The notes under the pieces are model-generated. The model had not been told where the DNA came from and made no database searches. It saw only the letters and a program-made list of their open reading frames with translations. From contig NZ_JANHMQ010000005.1 in assembly GCF_024609325.1 (NCBI RefSeq), positions 1-64,000 of the forward strand: a stretch of 64,000 nucleotides of DNA. The letters run 5' to 3'. The DNA comes from Geothrix fuzhouensis. Lineage in GTDB: Bacteria; Acidobacteriota; Holophagae; Holophagales; Holophagaceae. Both the position numbers and the translations under genes were made by a program. This document shows, one piece after another, positions 7,690 to 16,361 of this stretch; positions within the stretch are counted from its first letter, which is position 1, and each line of letters opens with the position of its first letter.

Positions 7690-7840
7690 GCAGGTAGGGC
7701 CAGGCGTGGACAGCCTGGGGGGCTGTTCGCGCCGATCCGCCGCAGGCGGAGGCCCGTGCGTAGCCAGCCGTGCGGCCAGAACGTCACCTCGGAGGCGCAG
7801 CCGCAGAGGTGACGTGGAGGGATTCCCCTTGGGACTACCA
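7690..7840 (+). repeat. tRNA-Glu tail element, copy R2
   Basis: A second copy of R1, 288 bases downstream, with about three substitutions over 151 bases. It again ends in the tRNA-Glu 3' sequence with ACTACCA. Between T2 and R2 lie about 80 unique bases. After R2 the sequence leaves the array; 7841-8128 holds no gene that I can support. Confidence 0.85.
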
Positions 7841-8128
7841 GCAAAGAGGCAAGAGAAATCTAGGCTCTTCTGGTTTTTAGGCGGCATGCCTCTAGCCTGT
7901 TTTGGCTTCAGGGGGAAACGAGGAGGAAAAGCCCGGCCCACGGGATCATGCCGCCAGTGGTCGAGGGCGCCCCCATGCCCTTGCTTGAGTGCCTCCTCGC
8001 GGGGCCTTCCCCGCGCGTCGATGGATGGGTGGCCTCGACGGTGATTTAGCCCGCTGTATGGGAGGCCCGCGGCTCATCCGGAGCGCCCCTGGGCCGCAGC
8101 CTGCCCACTTCCAGGTAAGGTAATCCCC

Positions 8129-11100
8129 ATGTCCCCCGCGCTCGATGCCTTCCTGAAGACCTGGCGAGGGTCCGCCGGCAACGAGCGGGCCAACTTCCAG
8201 TCCTTCCTGCGCGACTTCTGCGCGGCGCTGGAGCTGCCGGTGCCCGAGCCCAAGGGCGTGGAGTCCACCCACTGCTTCGAGAAGGATCTGAAGCTCACCC
8301 ACCTGGACGGCACCACCTCCACGGGCAGCATCGACCTCTACCGCGAGGACTGCTTCGTGCTGGAGGCCAAGCAGGGCAGCACCACCGACGTGCCCGGCTC
8401 CGCCCCCCGCCGGGGCACCCGTGCCTACGATCGCTACATGGAAGCGGCATTTGGGCAGGCCGTGAACTACGCCCGCAACCTGCCCCAGCGCCCGCCCTTC
8501 GTCATCACCTGCGACATTGGCCACGCATTCCACGTATGGGACGGCTTCGCCGGGGCCTACGGCGGCTATGGCGCCCGGCGCAGCTTCACCATGGACGACC
8601 TGCGGACGCCGAAAGTGCAGGAGTACTTCCGCGCCCTCTGGCTTGATCCCCAGAGTCTCGATCCCGCCCGCTCGCGCACCGCCGTCACCCGCGACGTGGC
8701 CGCGGCCCTGGGCGGGCTGGCCCACAGCCTGGAGGCCCGCTTCCCCGCTGAAGTCGTGGCCCGCTTCCTCATGCGCGTGGTGTTCACCTTCTTCGCGGAG
8801 GACGTGAGCCTGCTGCCCGAAAAGCTCTTCCAGAACGCCCTGGAGGGGGCCTGGAAGGAGCATCCCGAAGCCTTCCCCAAGGGCATGGAAAGCCTGTGGG
8901 ACGCCATGAACACCGGCGGTTTCTGGGGGCCGCTCAAGGTGCTGCGCTTCAACGGTGGCCTGTTCTCCGAAAGCCTGGCCCTGGATCTCAACGCCGACGA
9001 AATCGCCCGGCTGGCCAAGGCCGCCGCCTTCAACTGGGCCGAGGTGGATCCCAGCATCTTCGGCACCCTGCTGGAGAGCGCCCTGGACGCCCGCGAGCGG
9101 CACCGCCTGGGCGCCCACTACACGCCCCGCGCCTATGTGGAGCGCCTGCTCCGGCCCGCCCTGGAGGAACCCCTCCGCGCCGACTGGGAGCTGGCCCAGG
9201 CCGAGGCCATGGCGCTGCTCGGCGCTGAAGCCACGGACGCCGACAAGGCCAAGGCCCGCGAGGTGCTCCACGACTTCCAGCGCCACCTGGCCCACGTGAA
9301 GGTGCTGGATCCGGCCTGCGGCAGCGGCAACTTTTTGGCCACGGCCTACGATGTGCTGAAGCGGCTGGAGGGCGAGGTGCAGCGCCGCCTGGAGGATCTG
9401 GGCGAAACGGGTCGCTCCCTGGCTCTGGAGGGCGTGCTGGTGACGCCCGCGCAGTTCGTGGGCCTGGAGGTGAAGCCCTGGGCCGCCGCCATCACCGACC
9501 TGGTGCTATGGATCAGCCACCTGCAATGGTTCCACCGCCTGCACCCCGACCTGGCCCCACCGGAGCCCGTGCTCCAGGCCTACGGCAACATCCAGTGCCG
9601 CGACGCCGTGCTGACCTGGACCGGCACCCGCGCCACGGGCCGCAGCCGCTGGGACGGCCAGACCTTCAAGACCCACCCCGTCACCGGCAAGGACGTGCCC
9701 GACGAGGCCGCCCAGACAGCCATTGTCGAGTACCTGGAGCCGGAGCCTGCGTCCTGGCCCGAGGCCGACTTCATCGTCGGCAATCCGCCATTCCTGGGGA
9801 ACGCCCGGATGCGTGATGCCTTGGGCGATGGCTATGCCGAGGCTCTCCGCGCCGCCTATCCCGACGTGCCCGACACCGTGGATTTCGTGTTGTATTGGTG
9901 GCACAAGGCCGCCGAGGCCGTGCGCTCGGGTCGTACCCGCCGCTTCGGCCTCATCACCACCAACAGCCTGCGCCAGGTGCGCCAGCGCGGCGTCATCGCC
10001 CATCACACGACCGGGAAGAAGCCCCTGAAGCTGCTCTGGGTCATCCCCGACCACCCCTGGACCGACGAGGGCGCCGCCGTCCGCATCGCCATGACCGTGG
10101 GTGGCATGGAGGGGCATCCTTGGCTTGGGCGCGTGGTCGAAGAGGGTAGTGGTGACACCCCGGAAATCGAGGCCCAAACCGTGAAAGTTGAAGGGCAGGG
10201 AGTTGATCTAATCAACGAAGATCTCAGCCAGGGTGCCAACCTCACCCAAGCGCAACCCCTGAAGGCAAACTCATCCCTTTGTTCCCGAGGAATGGAATTG
10301 AGAGGTAAGGGGTTCATCGTGACCCCGGAGACGTGGAACTCCTGGGGGCAACCCGCCGTAGTGCATCACTATCGTAATGGTCGAGACCTCACCGACACTC
10401 CACGCGGAGTGATGGTTATTGACCTATTTGGGCTCAGAGAATCTCAGATTCGAGAGCGGTATCCCAGCATCTACCAACATGTCGTTGACAACGTAAAACC
10501 TGAGCGTGAACAGAACAATCGCGCCGCATCCAGAGATGGCTGGTGGTTGTATGGAGAGGCTAGAAGTACTTTCAGGCCGGCATTGGTGGGTCTTCGTCGG
10601 TTCATCGCAGTCCCCCACATTGCTAAATATCGGGCTTATCAATTTCTGGATGCGGGGGTGATTCCAGACAACATGCTGATTGCTTTCGCGTTTGACGATG
10701 CTTGGGTGCTAGGTGTTCTCCAGTCTTCCATTCACGAGAAATGGACACTAGTTTCAGGGGGAACACTTGAGGATCGCCCCATCTATTACAAATCCCGCTG
10801 CTTCGACCCCTTCCCCTTCCCGAACGCCACGGAGCCGCAGAAGGCTCGTATCCGCGACCTGGCGGAGCGTCTGGATGCCCACCGCAAGGCGGCCCAGGGG
10901 CGGGGCGTGACCATCACGGGCATGTACAACCTCCTGGCCAAGCTGCGGTCGGGCGAGGCCTTCACGGCCAAGGAGCGCGAGCAGCACGAGGCCGCGCAGA
11001 CCGAGATCCTGCGTCAGCTCCACGACGAGCTGGACGAGGCCGTGATCGAGGCCTACGGATGGAACCAAGACCAGGGGAACCACCGATGCACACCGATGAA

Positions 11101-11611
11101 CACCGATAACAGCTTGGAAAATCATTCTTTGATCGGTGTGCATCGGAGTTCATCGGTGGCTAATCCATCTTTGCCTTCGGCGGCTCTCAGCGATGCCGAA
11201 ATCCTGGAGCGCCTGGTGGCCCTGAACAAGGAACGCGCCGCCGAGGAGGCCCGAGGCCTCGTCCGCTGGCTGCGCCCCGAGTACCAGGCTCCCGAAGCCG
11301 CGCAGGCTGCCGCGAAGCCCATGCTCGAAGAAGAGCGAGCGTTGGCCTCCGAAGCCAACGTCCCCTTGGCTCTCGAACCTCAGCCCTGGCCCAAGGGCCT
11401 CAAGGACCAGCTCGCCGCCCTCCGTGCCGTGCTGCTGGCCTCTGCCCGCCTGTGGACCCTGGAGGATGTGGCCAAAACCTTCAAGAGCAAAGGCCGCTAC
11501 CGCGACAGCATCACCGCCCACCTGGACCTGCTCACCGACCTCGGCATGCTGAGCCGCGTCGAAACCCCCGAAGGCCCCCGCTGGCACCGGCCCCAGGCCC
11601 TGGGCGCGTGA
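8129..11611 (+). CDS. Type IIG/IIL (MmeI-like) fused restriction-modification enzyme
   Basis: A 1160-residue single-chain enzyme that should both methylate and cut DNA. The N-terminal nuclease shows D69 and E79-A-K81 of a PD-(D/E)xK site (LEAKQG). The N6-adenine methyltransferase core has motif I DPACGSGNF near residue 394 and motif IV NPPF near 552. A target-recognition region lies at about 680-890, and a C-terminal helical region ends in a winged-helix-like tail. The DNA for residues about 680-890 is visibly AT-richer, with different codon choice, as expected for an exchanged specificity domain. Residues about 985-1010 come from a palindromic repeat inserted in frame (11080-11159). There is no separate specificity or helicase gene. 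The cognate site cannot be predicted here. Confidence 0.85.
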   Translation: MSPALDAFLKTWRGSAGNERANFQSFLRDFCAALELPVPEPKGVESTHCFEKDLKLTHLDGTTSTGSIDLYREDCFVLEAKQGSTTDVPGSAPRRGTRAYDRYMEAAFGQAVNYARNLPQRPPFVITCDIGHAFHVWDGFAGAYGGYGARRSFTMDDLRTPKVQEYFRALWLDPQSLDPARSRTAVTRDVAAALGGLAHSLEARFPAEVVARFLMRVVFTFFAEDVSLLPEKLFQNALEGAWKEHPEAFPKGMESLWDAMNTGGFWGPLKVLRFNGGLFSESLALDLNADEIARLAKAAAFNWAEVDPSIFGTLLESALDARERHRLGAHYTPRAYVERLLRPALEEPLRADWELAQAEAMALLGAEATDADKAKAREVLHDFQRHLAHVKVLDPACGSGNFLATAYDVLKRLEGEVQRRLEDLGETGRSLALEGVLVTPAQFVGLEVKPWAAAITDLVLWISHLQWFHRLHPDLAPPEPVLQAYGNIQCRDAVLTWTGTRATGRSRWDGQTFKTHPVTGKDVPDEAAQTAIVEYLEPEPASWPEADFIVGNPPFLGNARMRDALGDGYAEALRAAYPDVPDTVDFVLYWWHKAAEAVRSGRTRRFGLITTNSLRQVRQRGVIAHHTTGKKPLKLLWVIPDHPWTDEGAAVRIAMTVGGMEGHPWLGRVVEEGSGDTPEIEAQTVKVEGQGVDLINEDLSQGANLTQAQPLKANSSLCSRGMELRGKGFIVTPETWNSWGQPAVVHHYRNGRDLTDTPRGVMVIDLFGLRESQIRERYPSIYQHVVDNVKPEREQNNRAASRDGWWLYGEARSTFRPALVGLRRFIAVPHIAKYRAYQFLDAGVIPDNMLIAFAFDDAWVLGVLQSSIHEKWTLVSGGTLEDRPIYYKSRCFDPFPFPNATEPQKARIRDLAERLDAHRKAAQGRGVTITGMYNLLAKLRSGEAFTAKEREQHEAAQTEILRQLHDELDEAVIEAYGWNQDQGNHRCTPMNTDNSLENHSLIGVHRSSSVANPSLPSAALSDAEILERLVALNKERAAEEARGLVRWLRPEYQAPEAAQAAAKPMLEEERALASEANVPLALEPQPWPKGLKDQLAALRAVLLASARLWTLEDVAKTFKSKGRYRDSITAHLDLLTDLGMLSRVETPEGPRWHRPQALGA
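11080..11159. repeat. Palindromic repeat with iterated arms, inside the RM gene
   Basis: The left arm 11080-11107 holds two and a half copies of a CACCGATGAA-like unit; the right arm 11132-11159 is its near-perfect inverse. The spacer of 24 bases is AT-rich. The element keeps the reading frame open and adds low-complexity residues to the enzyme. Confidence 0.8.
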
Positions 11612-11653
11612 ACCCGCCCCTATCCGGTGGGCACTCGAAACCAGGAAAAGCTA

Positions 11654-11796
11654 TTTTTGCCACCGATTTCAGTGATGACGGTGATTGGGCCTCGGATGCC
11701 TTCCGCATGGGCCGGCCGCCCCCCATGAGCCCCTGCTGCGACGGGGCAGGAAATCCTCTTTTCATCACTGTAATCACCGAAATCAGCGGCGAAAAA
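11654..11796. repeat. Long palindromic element, copy A
   Basis: The left arm starting at 11654 (core CACCGATTTCAGTGATGACG) and the inverted right arm at 11764-11796 flank about 78 bases containing CTCGGATGCC and GCATGGGCCGGCCGC. Arms and inner core recur at 27311-27530. It lies in the gap between the RM gene and the lipoprotein gene. Confidence 0.8.
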
Positions 11797-11944
11797 AGGC
11801 TTTTGCAGTTCAGCTTTCCCAGTTGTTGGGTGCATGGCTCCAGGGCGGGCCTCCTCTCTTGACATGAACTGTCCATCGCGGCGGCGTATGGTAGTCATGA
11901 CTGACCTTCAGGTCATCATTCCTTCCTCCCCGCTGGAGCCCCCC

Positions 11945-12706
11945 ATGCGCGTGCAGTCCTCCCTTCTTCTGGCTACCGGCCTCCTGGCCTTCCTCGCTTG
12001 TGGTGGCGGGGGCGGTTCCTCGACACCGCCTCCCCCGCCGCCTTCCGCGGGCGCCTTCGAGGGCCCCTGGAACGGCACCCTCGTGTCCAACACCGGTGGG
12101 AGCGTGTCCGCCACGGCCCTCCTGTTGGCGTCCGGCGAGATGCGCTACGTGGCCTCCAATGGCATCCAGGCCGTGGGCACCCTGTCCGCCAGCGGCAGCA
12201 ATGCCACGGGTTCCGGCACGATGTACGCCCCCACGGGCTATGTTTTCCCAGGGAACGTCACCTCCCTGAGCTACGCCCTGCGCGGCTCGGGCACGGGCGG
12301 GTCCGGGCTCTCCGGCACCTACTCGAGCGCCTACGACAGCGGCACCTTTGCCTTCACCTACAATGCTGGGGCCAAATACGCCTCGCCGGTCGTCCTGGCG
12401 AACGTGGCGGGGGCCTACGCCTCCACCGTGACCAGCTCGGGCTACCCCATCAGCGGGCGGCTCACCTCCACCGGGGCCCTGAGCGGGTCCGACGCCTTCG
12501 GCACCCTGACCGGCACGCTGACGGCCGTGGATCCCGCCAAGAACGCCTTTCGCGTGAACGTGACCTACACGCCCACCGGCCAGTCGGCCCGCACGTATGC
12601 CGGGCTGGCCTTCTTCGACTTCAGCTACTCACCCGTGCGCCTGCAGGTCCAAACCACCGGAGTCGCCGGCCAGTTCGCCGCCGAGCTGCAGCTGGTCGGG
12701 CCCTGA
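11945..12706 (+). CDS. Lipoprotein, unknown function
   Basis: A 253-residue predicted lipoprotein. The signal peptide MRVQSSLLLATGLLAFLAC ends in a lipobox (L-A-F-L-A-C) followed by a Gly/Ser/Pro linker. The mature part is rich in Gly, Ser and Thr with alternating beta-strand patterns and no recognised motif. The start at 11945 is chosen because it begins the signal peptide; 37 upstream codons in frame are not plausible. The pullulanase lipoprotein at 27674 has a similar C-GGGGG-Pro linker, probably a lineage habit for surface lipoproteins. Confidence 0.75.
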   Translation: MRVQSSLLLATGLLAFLACGGGGGSSTPPPPPPSAGAFEGPWNGTLVSNTGGSVSATALLLASGEMRYVASNGIQAVGTLSASGSNATGSGTMYAPTGYVFPGNVTSLSYALRGSGTGGSGLSGTYSSAYDSGTFAFTYNAGAKYASPVVLANVAGAYASTVTSSGYPISGRLTSTGALSGSDAFGTLTGTLTAVDPAKNAFRVNVTYTPTGQSARTYAGLAFFDFSYSPVRLQVQTTGVAGQFAAELQLVGP

Positions 12707-12851
12707 GCCAGCCCCTCCGGCGGGGCGTATCCTCAAGGCATGTCGACCCGTGTTCCCGCCCCGTCGCCCACGCCAAAGGCGAGCCGTCCCGTCTGCTCCT
12801 GGACGTGCGTGGGGCATTGCCCGACCTGCCAGGCCCGGACTCTGAGCCGGA

Positions 12852-13601
12852 TCAGCTCCGGGTCACCAGGGCCGCGTGCAACGGATCGTGCTTGAAAAAG
12901 GTCCTGTCCGGCCAGCCGGAGATGACGATGCGCGCGCAGGCCTGGGCGATGGTGTCGATGCTCTGACGTTCGTTGTTGAACACACCGTCGTACCAGCGGG
13001 AAGAGGTGATGTCCGTGTGGAGGCATTCGCTGATGAATTTCTCCCGCAGCTTCGACTGGGTGCGCACCAGCTTCTCCGCTTCCGCCAGAGGCAAGTCCAG
13101 CCGGCGGGCGAGGGTCGCGACTCGGAAGTCAAAGCTGCCCTCCAGCCGGAAATGGAAGCAGTTCTTCAGGTCCTGGCAAGCCACGGCGCCGCCGCGACCG
13201 ACGATGATCGCGCAACCAGCCATGGCGATCTGCACGAGGTGTTTCACCACCTTGGCATAGGCATCATCGTGGGTGAGGTGGCCGAAGTGGGTCCGAAGGA
13301 CATCCTGGGCATGGCTTTCATCCCCCAGATGGCCCAGGAGCTGGCGGGACAGGCTCTCGTCCGAAGCTACCTTGTCCACGAGGGCCTTGTCGAAGACGGT
13401 CCACGGTTGGCCCGAGGCCTCTTCCAGAAGCCCCTTGAGGCGCTGGCCCAGGGAGTAGCCTTCACAACCGTATTGCCTGGAGATGGTGACGGAGGGGTGG
13501 GCCGGCGTCTGGTGGGGGGTCGCGAGGCGCTCCCGTATGCGCATCCACCCGGATTCCCGCGTCTCGATGCTGGGGATCAGGGAGTCGAAGTTCTTGGTCA
13601 T
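12852..13601 (-). CDS. Cytidylate-kinase-like family protein
   Basis: A 249-residue protein of the cytidylate kinase-like (Cytidylate_kin2) family. VTISRQYGCEGYSLGQRL (about residues 38-55) is the modified P-loop region; IIVGRGG (about 137-143) and the later FRLEGSFDFRVATLARR stretch also fit. Family members are P-loop proteins of uncertain substrate, often fused to or near regulators. The ATG at 13601 has GGAGG upstream. It is divergent from the VanZ-LpxH gene, with 158 bases between the starts. True cytidylate kinase activity is not established for this family. Confidence 0.75.
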   Translation of the reverse strand: MTKNFDSLIPSIETRESGWMRIRERLATPHQTPAHPSVTISRQYGCEGYSLGQRLKGLLEEASGQPWTVFDKALVDKVASDESLSRQLLGHLGDESHAQDVLRTHFGHLTHDDAYAKVVKHLVQIAMAGCAIIVGRGGAVACQDLKNCFHFRLEGSFDFRVATLARRLDLPLAEAEKLVRTQSKLREKFISECLHTDITSSRWYDGVFNNERQSIDTIAQACARIVISGWPDRTFFKHDPLHAALVTRS

Positions 13602-13759
13602 GGAACCTCCGGCTTCTGCATGGCCAAGCCAGGGCCCTACGTACGGAAGATAGGGTTTTCATGGCGGATGGCAAGGCCCCGCACCTCCCTCTTTTCGCAG
13701 TCCCGGAGCCGGTGGCCAGCCCGGCTCGCATCTCCGCACCGCCTGTGTTTGGATGGATC

Positions 13760-14830
13760 ATGCGCTTTCGTGGATTCTGGCTCCTTCCCCTGGCCGTGGC
13801 CGGGACGATTTTCTGGCTCAGTGCGCAGTCGCACTATCCGGGCGGGATCGAGCTGCCCCCGCCCTTGGACAAGTTCGCCCACGCCACGGTGTACGGCATC
13901 CTGGCGCTGGCCATCGACCTGGCCCTGCGGCACACGAGGCCTGGCCTGCCGCTCTATCGCCGCCACCTGCTGATACTGGCCGCCGTGGCCCTCTATGGCG
14001 TATCGGACGAGCTGCACCAGCACTTCGTCCCGGGTCGCGACTGCGACCTGGGCGATTGGGCGGCCGATGCCCTGGGCGGCGCCTTGGCTTTGTCGGTCGG
14101 CTCTCTCCACCTGCTGGTGACGCGGCGTCTGGACGCCCTTTCCTGGTGGCGGGGCCAGCTGCGGCGCCCCGACCCCGCCCGCGCCCTGATCCTCGTGGCG
14201 GATCCCCACTGGGGCGCCACGCTCACGGGGCTGGAGGCCGCCACCACCGCCCATCCCGAGGCCGACTGGCTCTTCCTTGGGGATGTATTCGATGTCTGGG
14301 TGGGGTTCCCCGGCATGGAGACCGGCCCGCAGCGGGCCTTCCTCGCCTGGGTGGACGCCCGCCGCGCCGCTGGCCGCTGGGTGGGCCTGTGGCTCGGCAA
14401 CCGGGAGTACTTCCTGGACCCTCATGCCGCGCGCTTCGACCTCATGGGTGAAGGCATCGGCGGGACGCTCGAAGACGAAGCGCTCGTCTGGGAGCATGGC
14501 GACCTCATCAATACGGCGGACCGCCAGTACCGCCTGTGGAACCTGGTGTCGCGGTCCAGCGCCCTGTGGCTGCTGTTCCGCCTGATGCCCGCGGGAACGG
14601 CGCGGAAGGTGTCCGCCTGGATGGAGCGGAAGCTCCGCACCACCAACGCCGCCTACAAGCTGACCTTCCCCCGCGAGGCCTTCCGCGCCGCCGCCCAGGC
14701 CCATCCCGGCACCACCTTTCTCACGGGCCACTTCCACACCCACGAAGTCGAAGCCAACGGCATCGCCCTGCCCTGGGCCCACGAGGGGCGGTTCATGGTG
14801 TGGCGGGACAGGCGCGTGGAGGCGTTGTAG
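13760..14830 (+). CDS. VanZ-like membrane domain fused to LpxH-like metallophosphatase
   Basis: A 356-residue two-part protein. The N-terminal part (about 1-135) is a VanZ-like domain with four membrane helices and the typical ending SDELHQHFVPGRDCDLGDWA. The C-terminal part (about 145-356) is a calcineurin-type phosphatase resembling LpxH, which cleaves UDP-2,3-diacylglucosamine in lipid A synthesis. Visible ligands are D-P-H (VADPHWG), GDVFD, GNRE, EHGD and TGHFH. LpxH also has GNR rather than GNH, which supports that subfamily. The start at 13760 has GGATGG upstream and begins the first helix. A membrane-tethered lipid phosphatase is the best reading; the fusion itself is unusual. Confidence 0.75.
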   Translation: MRFRGFWLLPLAVAGTIFWLSAQSHYPGGIELPPPLDKFAHATVYGILALAIDLALRHTRPGLPLYRRHLLILAAVALYGVSDELHQHFVPGRDCDLGDWAADALGGALALSVGSLHLLVTRRLDALSWWRGQLRRPDPARALILVADPHWGATLTGLEAATTAHPEADWLFLGDVFDVWVGFPGMETGPQRAFLAWVDARRAAGRWVGLWLGNREYFLDPHAARFDLMGEGIGGTLEDEALVWEHGDLINTADRQYRLWNLVSRSSALWLLFRLMPAGTARKVSAWMERKLRTTNAAYKLTFPREAFRAAAQAHPGTTFLTGHFHTHEVEANGIALPWAHEGRFMVWRDRRVEAL

Positions 14831-14860
14831 GTTCGACGGGACTACGTTTAAAGACAAAGA

Positions 14861-14879
14861 TCACCACCAACTTGGTGGT
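14861..14879. terminator. Weak bidirectional hairpin between convergent genes
   Basis: ACCACC-AACTT-GGTGGT lies between the convergent VanZ-LpxH and engB genes, followed on the plus strand by TTTCTTCTT. A short stem; terminator function is tentative. Confidence 0.4.
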
Positions 14880-14909
14880 AAATCCTTTCTTCTTCGAGTC
14901 TTGTACGGG

Positions 14910-15497
14910 TCAGAGCTCCAGCAGGTCCGCCACTTCACGGCGCAGCTCTGGGATGCCCGTGCCCTTGGCGGCACTGGCCCAGGCGATGTCGCTGGCGTGC
15001 AGGCCCAGGTCCGCGGCCACGTCCTTGCGCTGCTTGAGGGCCTTGCTGGGCTTCACCTGGTCGGCCTTGGTGGCCACGATGCGGTGGGGCAGGCCTTCGG
15101 AGCGGAGCCAGTCGATCATCTGGTGATCCAGCTTCGTGGGGCCCACCTCGGCGTCCACCAGCACGAAGACCATGCGCAGGGTGCTGCGGCCCGTGAGGTA
15201 GCCCTCCACCATCTTCTGCCAGGTGGCGCGCTCGGCGGCGGGCCCCGTGGCGAAGCCGTAGCCCGGAAGGTCCACGATCCAGCGGTCCGGGCCCGTGAGG
15301 AACACATTGATGAGCCGCGTGCGGCCTGGCGTCTTCGACACCCGGGCCAGCTGCTTCTGGTTGGCCAGCGCGTTCAGCAGCGAGGACTTGCCCACGTTGC
15401 TGCGCCCGACGAAGGCCACCTCCGCATGGCAGATGCCAAGCTTCTTCGCGTCGGCCGCGGAAGTGACGAAACGGGCATCGGTAAGGGGCTGGGCCAT
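14910..15497 (-). CDS. engB: Ribosome biogenesis GTP-binding protein YihA/YsxC (EngB)
   Basis: A 195-residue GTPase of the TrmE-Era-EngA-EngB group that assists 50S subunit assembly. G1 is GRSNVGKS (31-38), then the TPGRTRLINVF switch I region, DLPGYGFA (G3), TKADQVK (G4) and a SAAKGTG-type G5. The length and motifs are standard. It is preceded by ftsE on the same strand, with a gap of 89 bases. Confidence 0.95.
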   Translation of the reverse strand: MAQPLTDARFVTSAADAKKLGICHAEVAFVGRSNVGKSSLLNALANQKQLARVSKTPGRTRLINVFLTGPDRWIVDLPGYGFATGPAAERATWQKMVEGYLTGRSTLRMVFVLVDAEVGPTKLDHQMIDWLRSEGLPHRIVATKADQVKPSKALKQRKDVAADLGLHASDIAWASAAKGTGIPELRREVADLLEL

Positions 15498-15586
15498 GGG
15501 ACCTCGGGAGGCTGCGACGAAGGTCGAGGCAGATTCAAGATTAGCGCCCTTCCTGACAACCCGGAGTTTGGAGTCCGGACGGCCTT

Positions 15587-16273
<687 letters not shown>

Positions 16274-16287
16274 GACAAGAAGTATTT

Positions 16288-16357
16288 AACCGCAAATGGC
16301 GCAGATGGCCGCAGATAGGGCCGATTTCATCTGCGAAATCTGCGTCATCTGCGGTTT
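16288..16357. repeat. Palindromic repeat with iterated arms (CGCAGATGG type)
   Basis: The left arm 16288-16316 carries three variants of a GCGCAGATGGC-like unit; the right arm 16329-16357 is the inverse. It fills the gap between the thiolase stop and the ftsE start, so it would fold in a shared transcript. Confidence 0.8.
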
Positions 16358-16361
16358 CAAA

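Noticed and set aside
7318-7840. CRISPR array
   Set aside because: Only two copies of each unit, of 75 and 151 bases, without regular spacers or cas genes.
7366-7941. Long open frames on both strands across the tRNA-Glu array, with internally repeated protein sequence
   Set aside because: The repeats in the predicted proteins simply mirror the DNA repeats R1/R2 and the terminators; no ribosome site or codon bias, and the frames run through tRNA-derived sequence.
7263-11611. Genomic island integrated at tRNA-Glu carrying the restriction-modification gene
   Set aside because: Direct copies of the tRNA 3' end stop at 7840, before the gene; none is found after it and there is no integrase.
12740-12895. 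51-codon Cys-rich plus-strand frame between the lipoprotein and kinase-like genes
   Set aside because: It overlaps the 3' end of the minus-strand gene, has no clear ribosome site, and its composition follows local GC.
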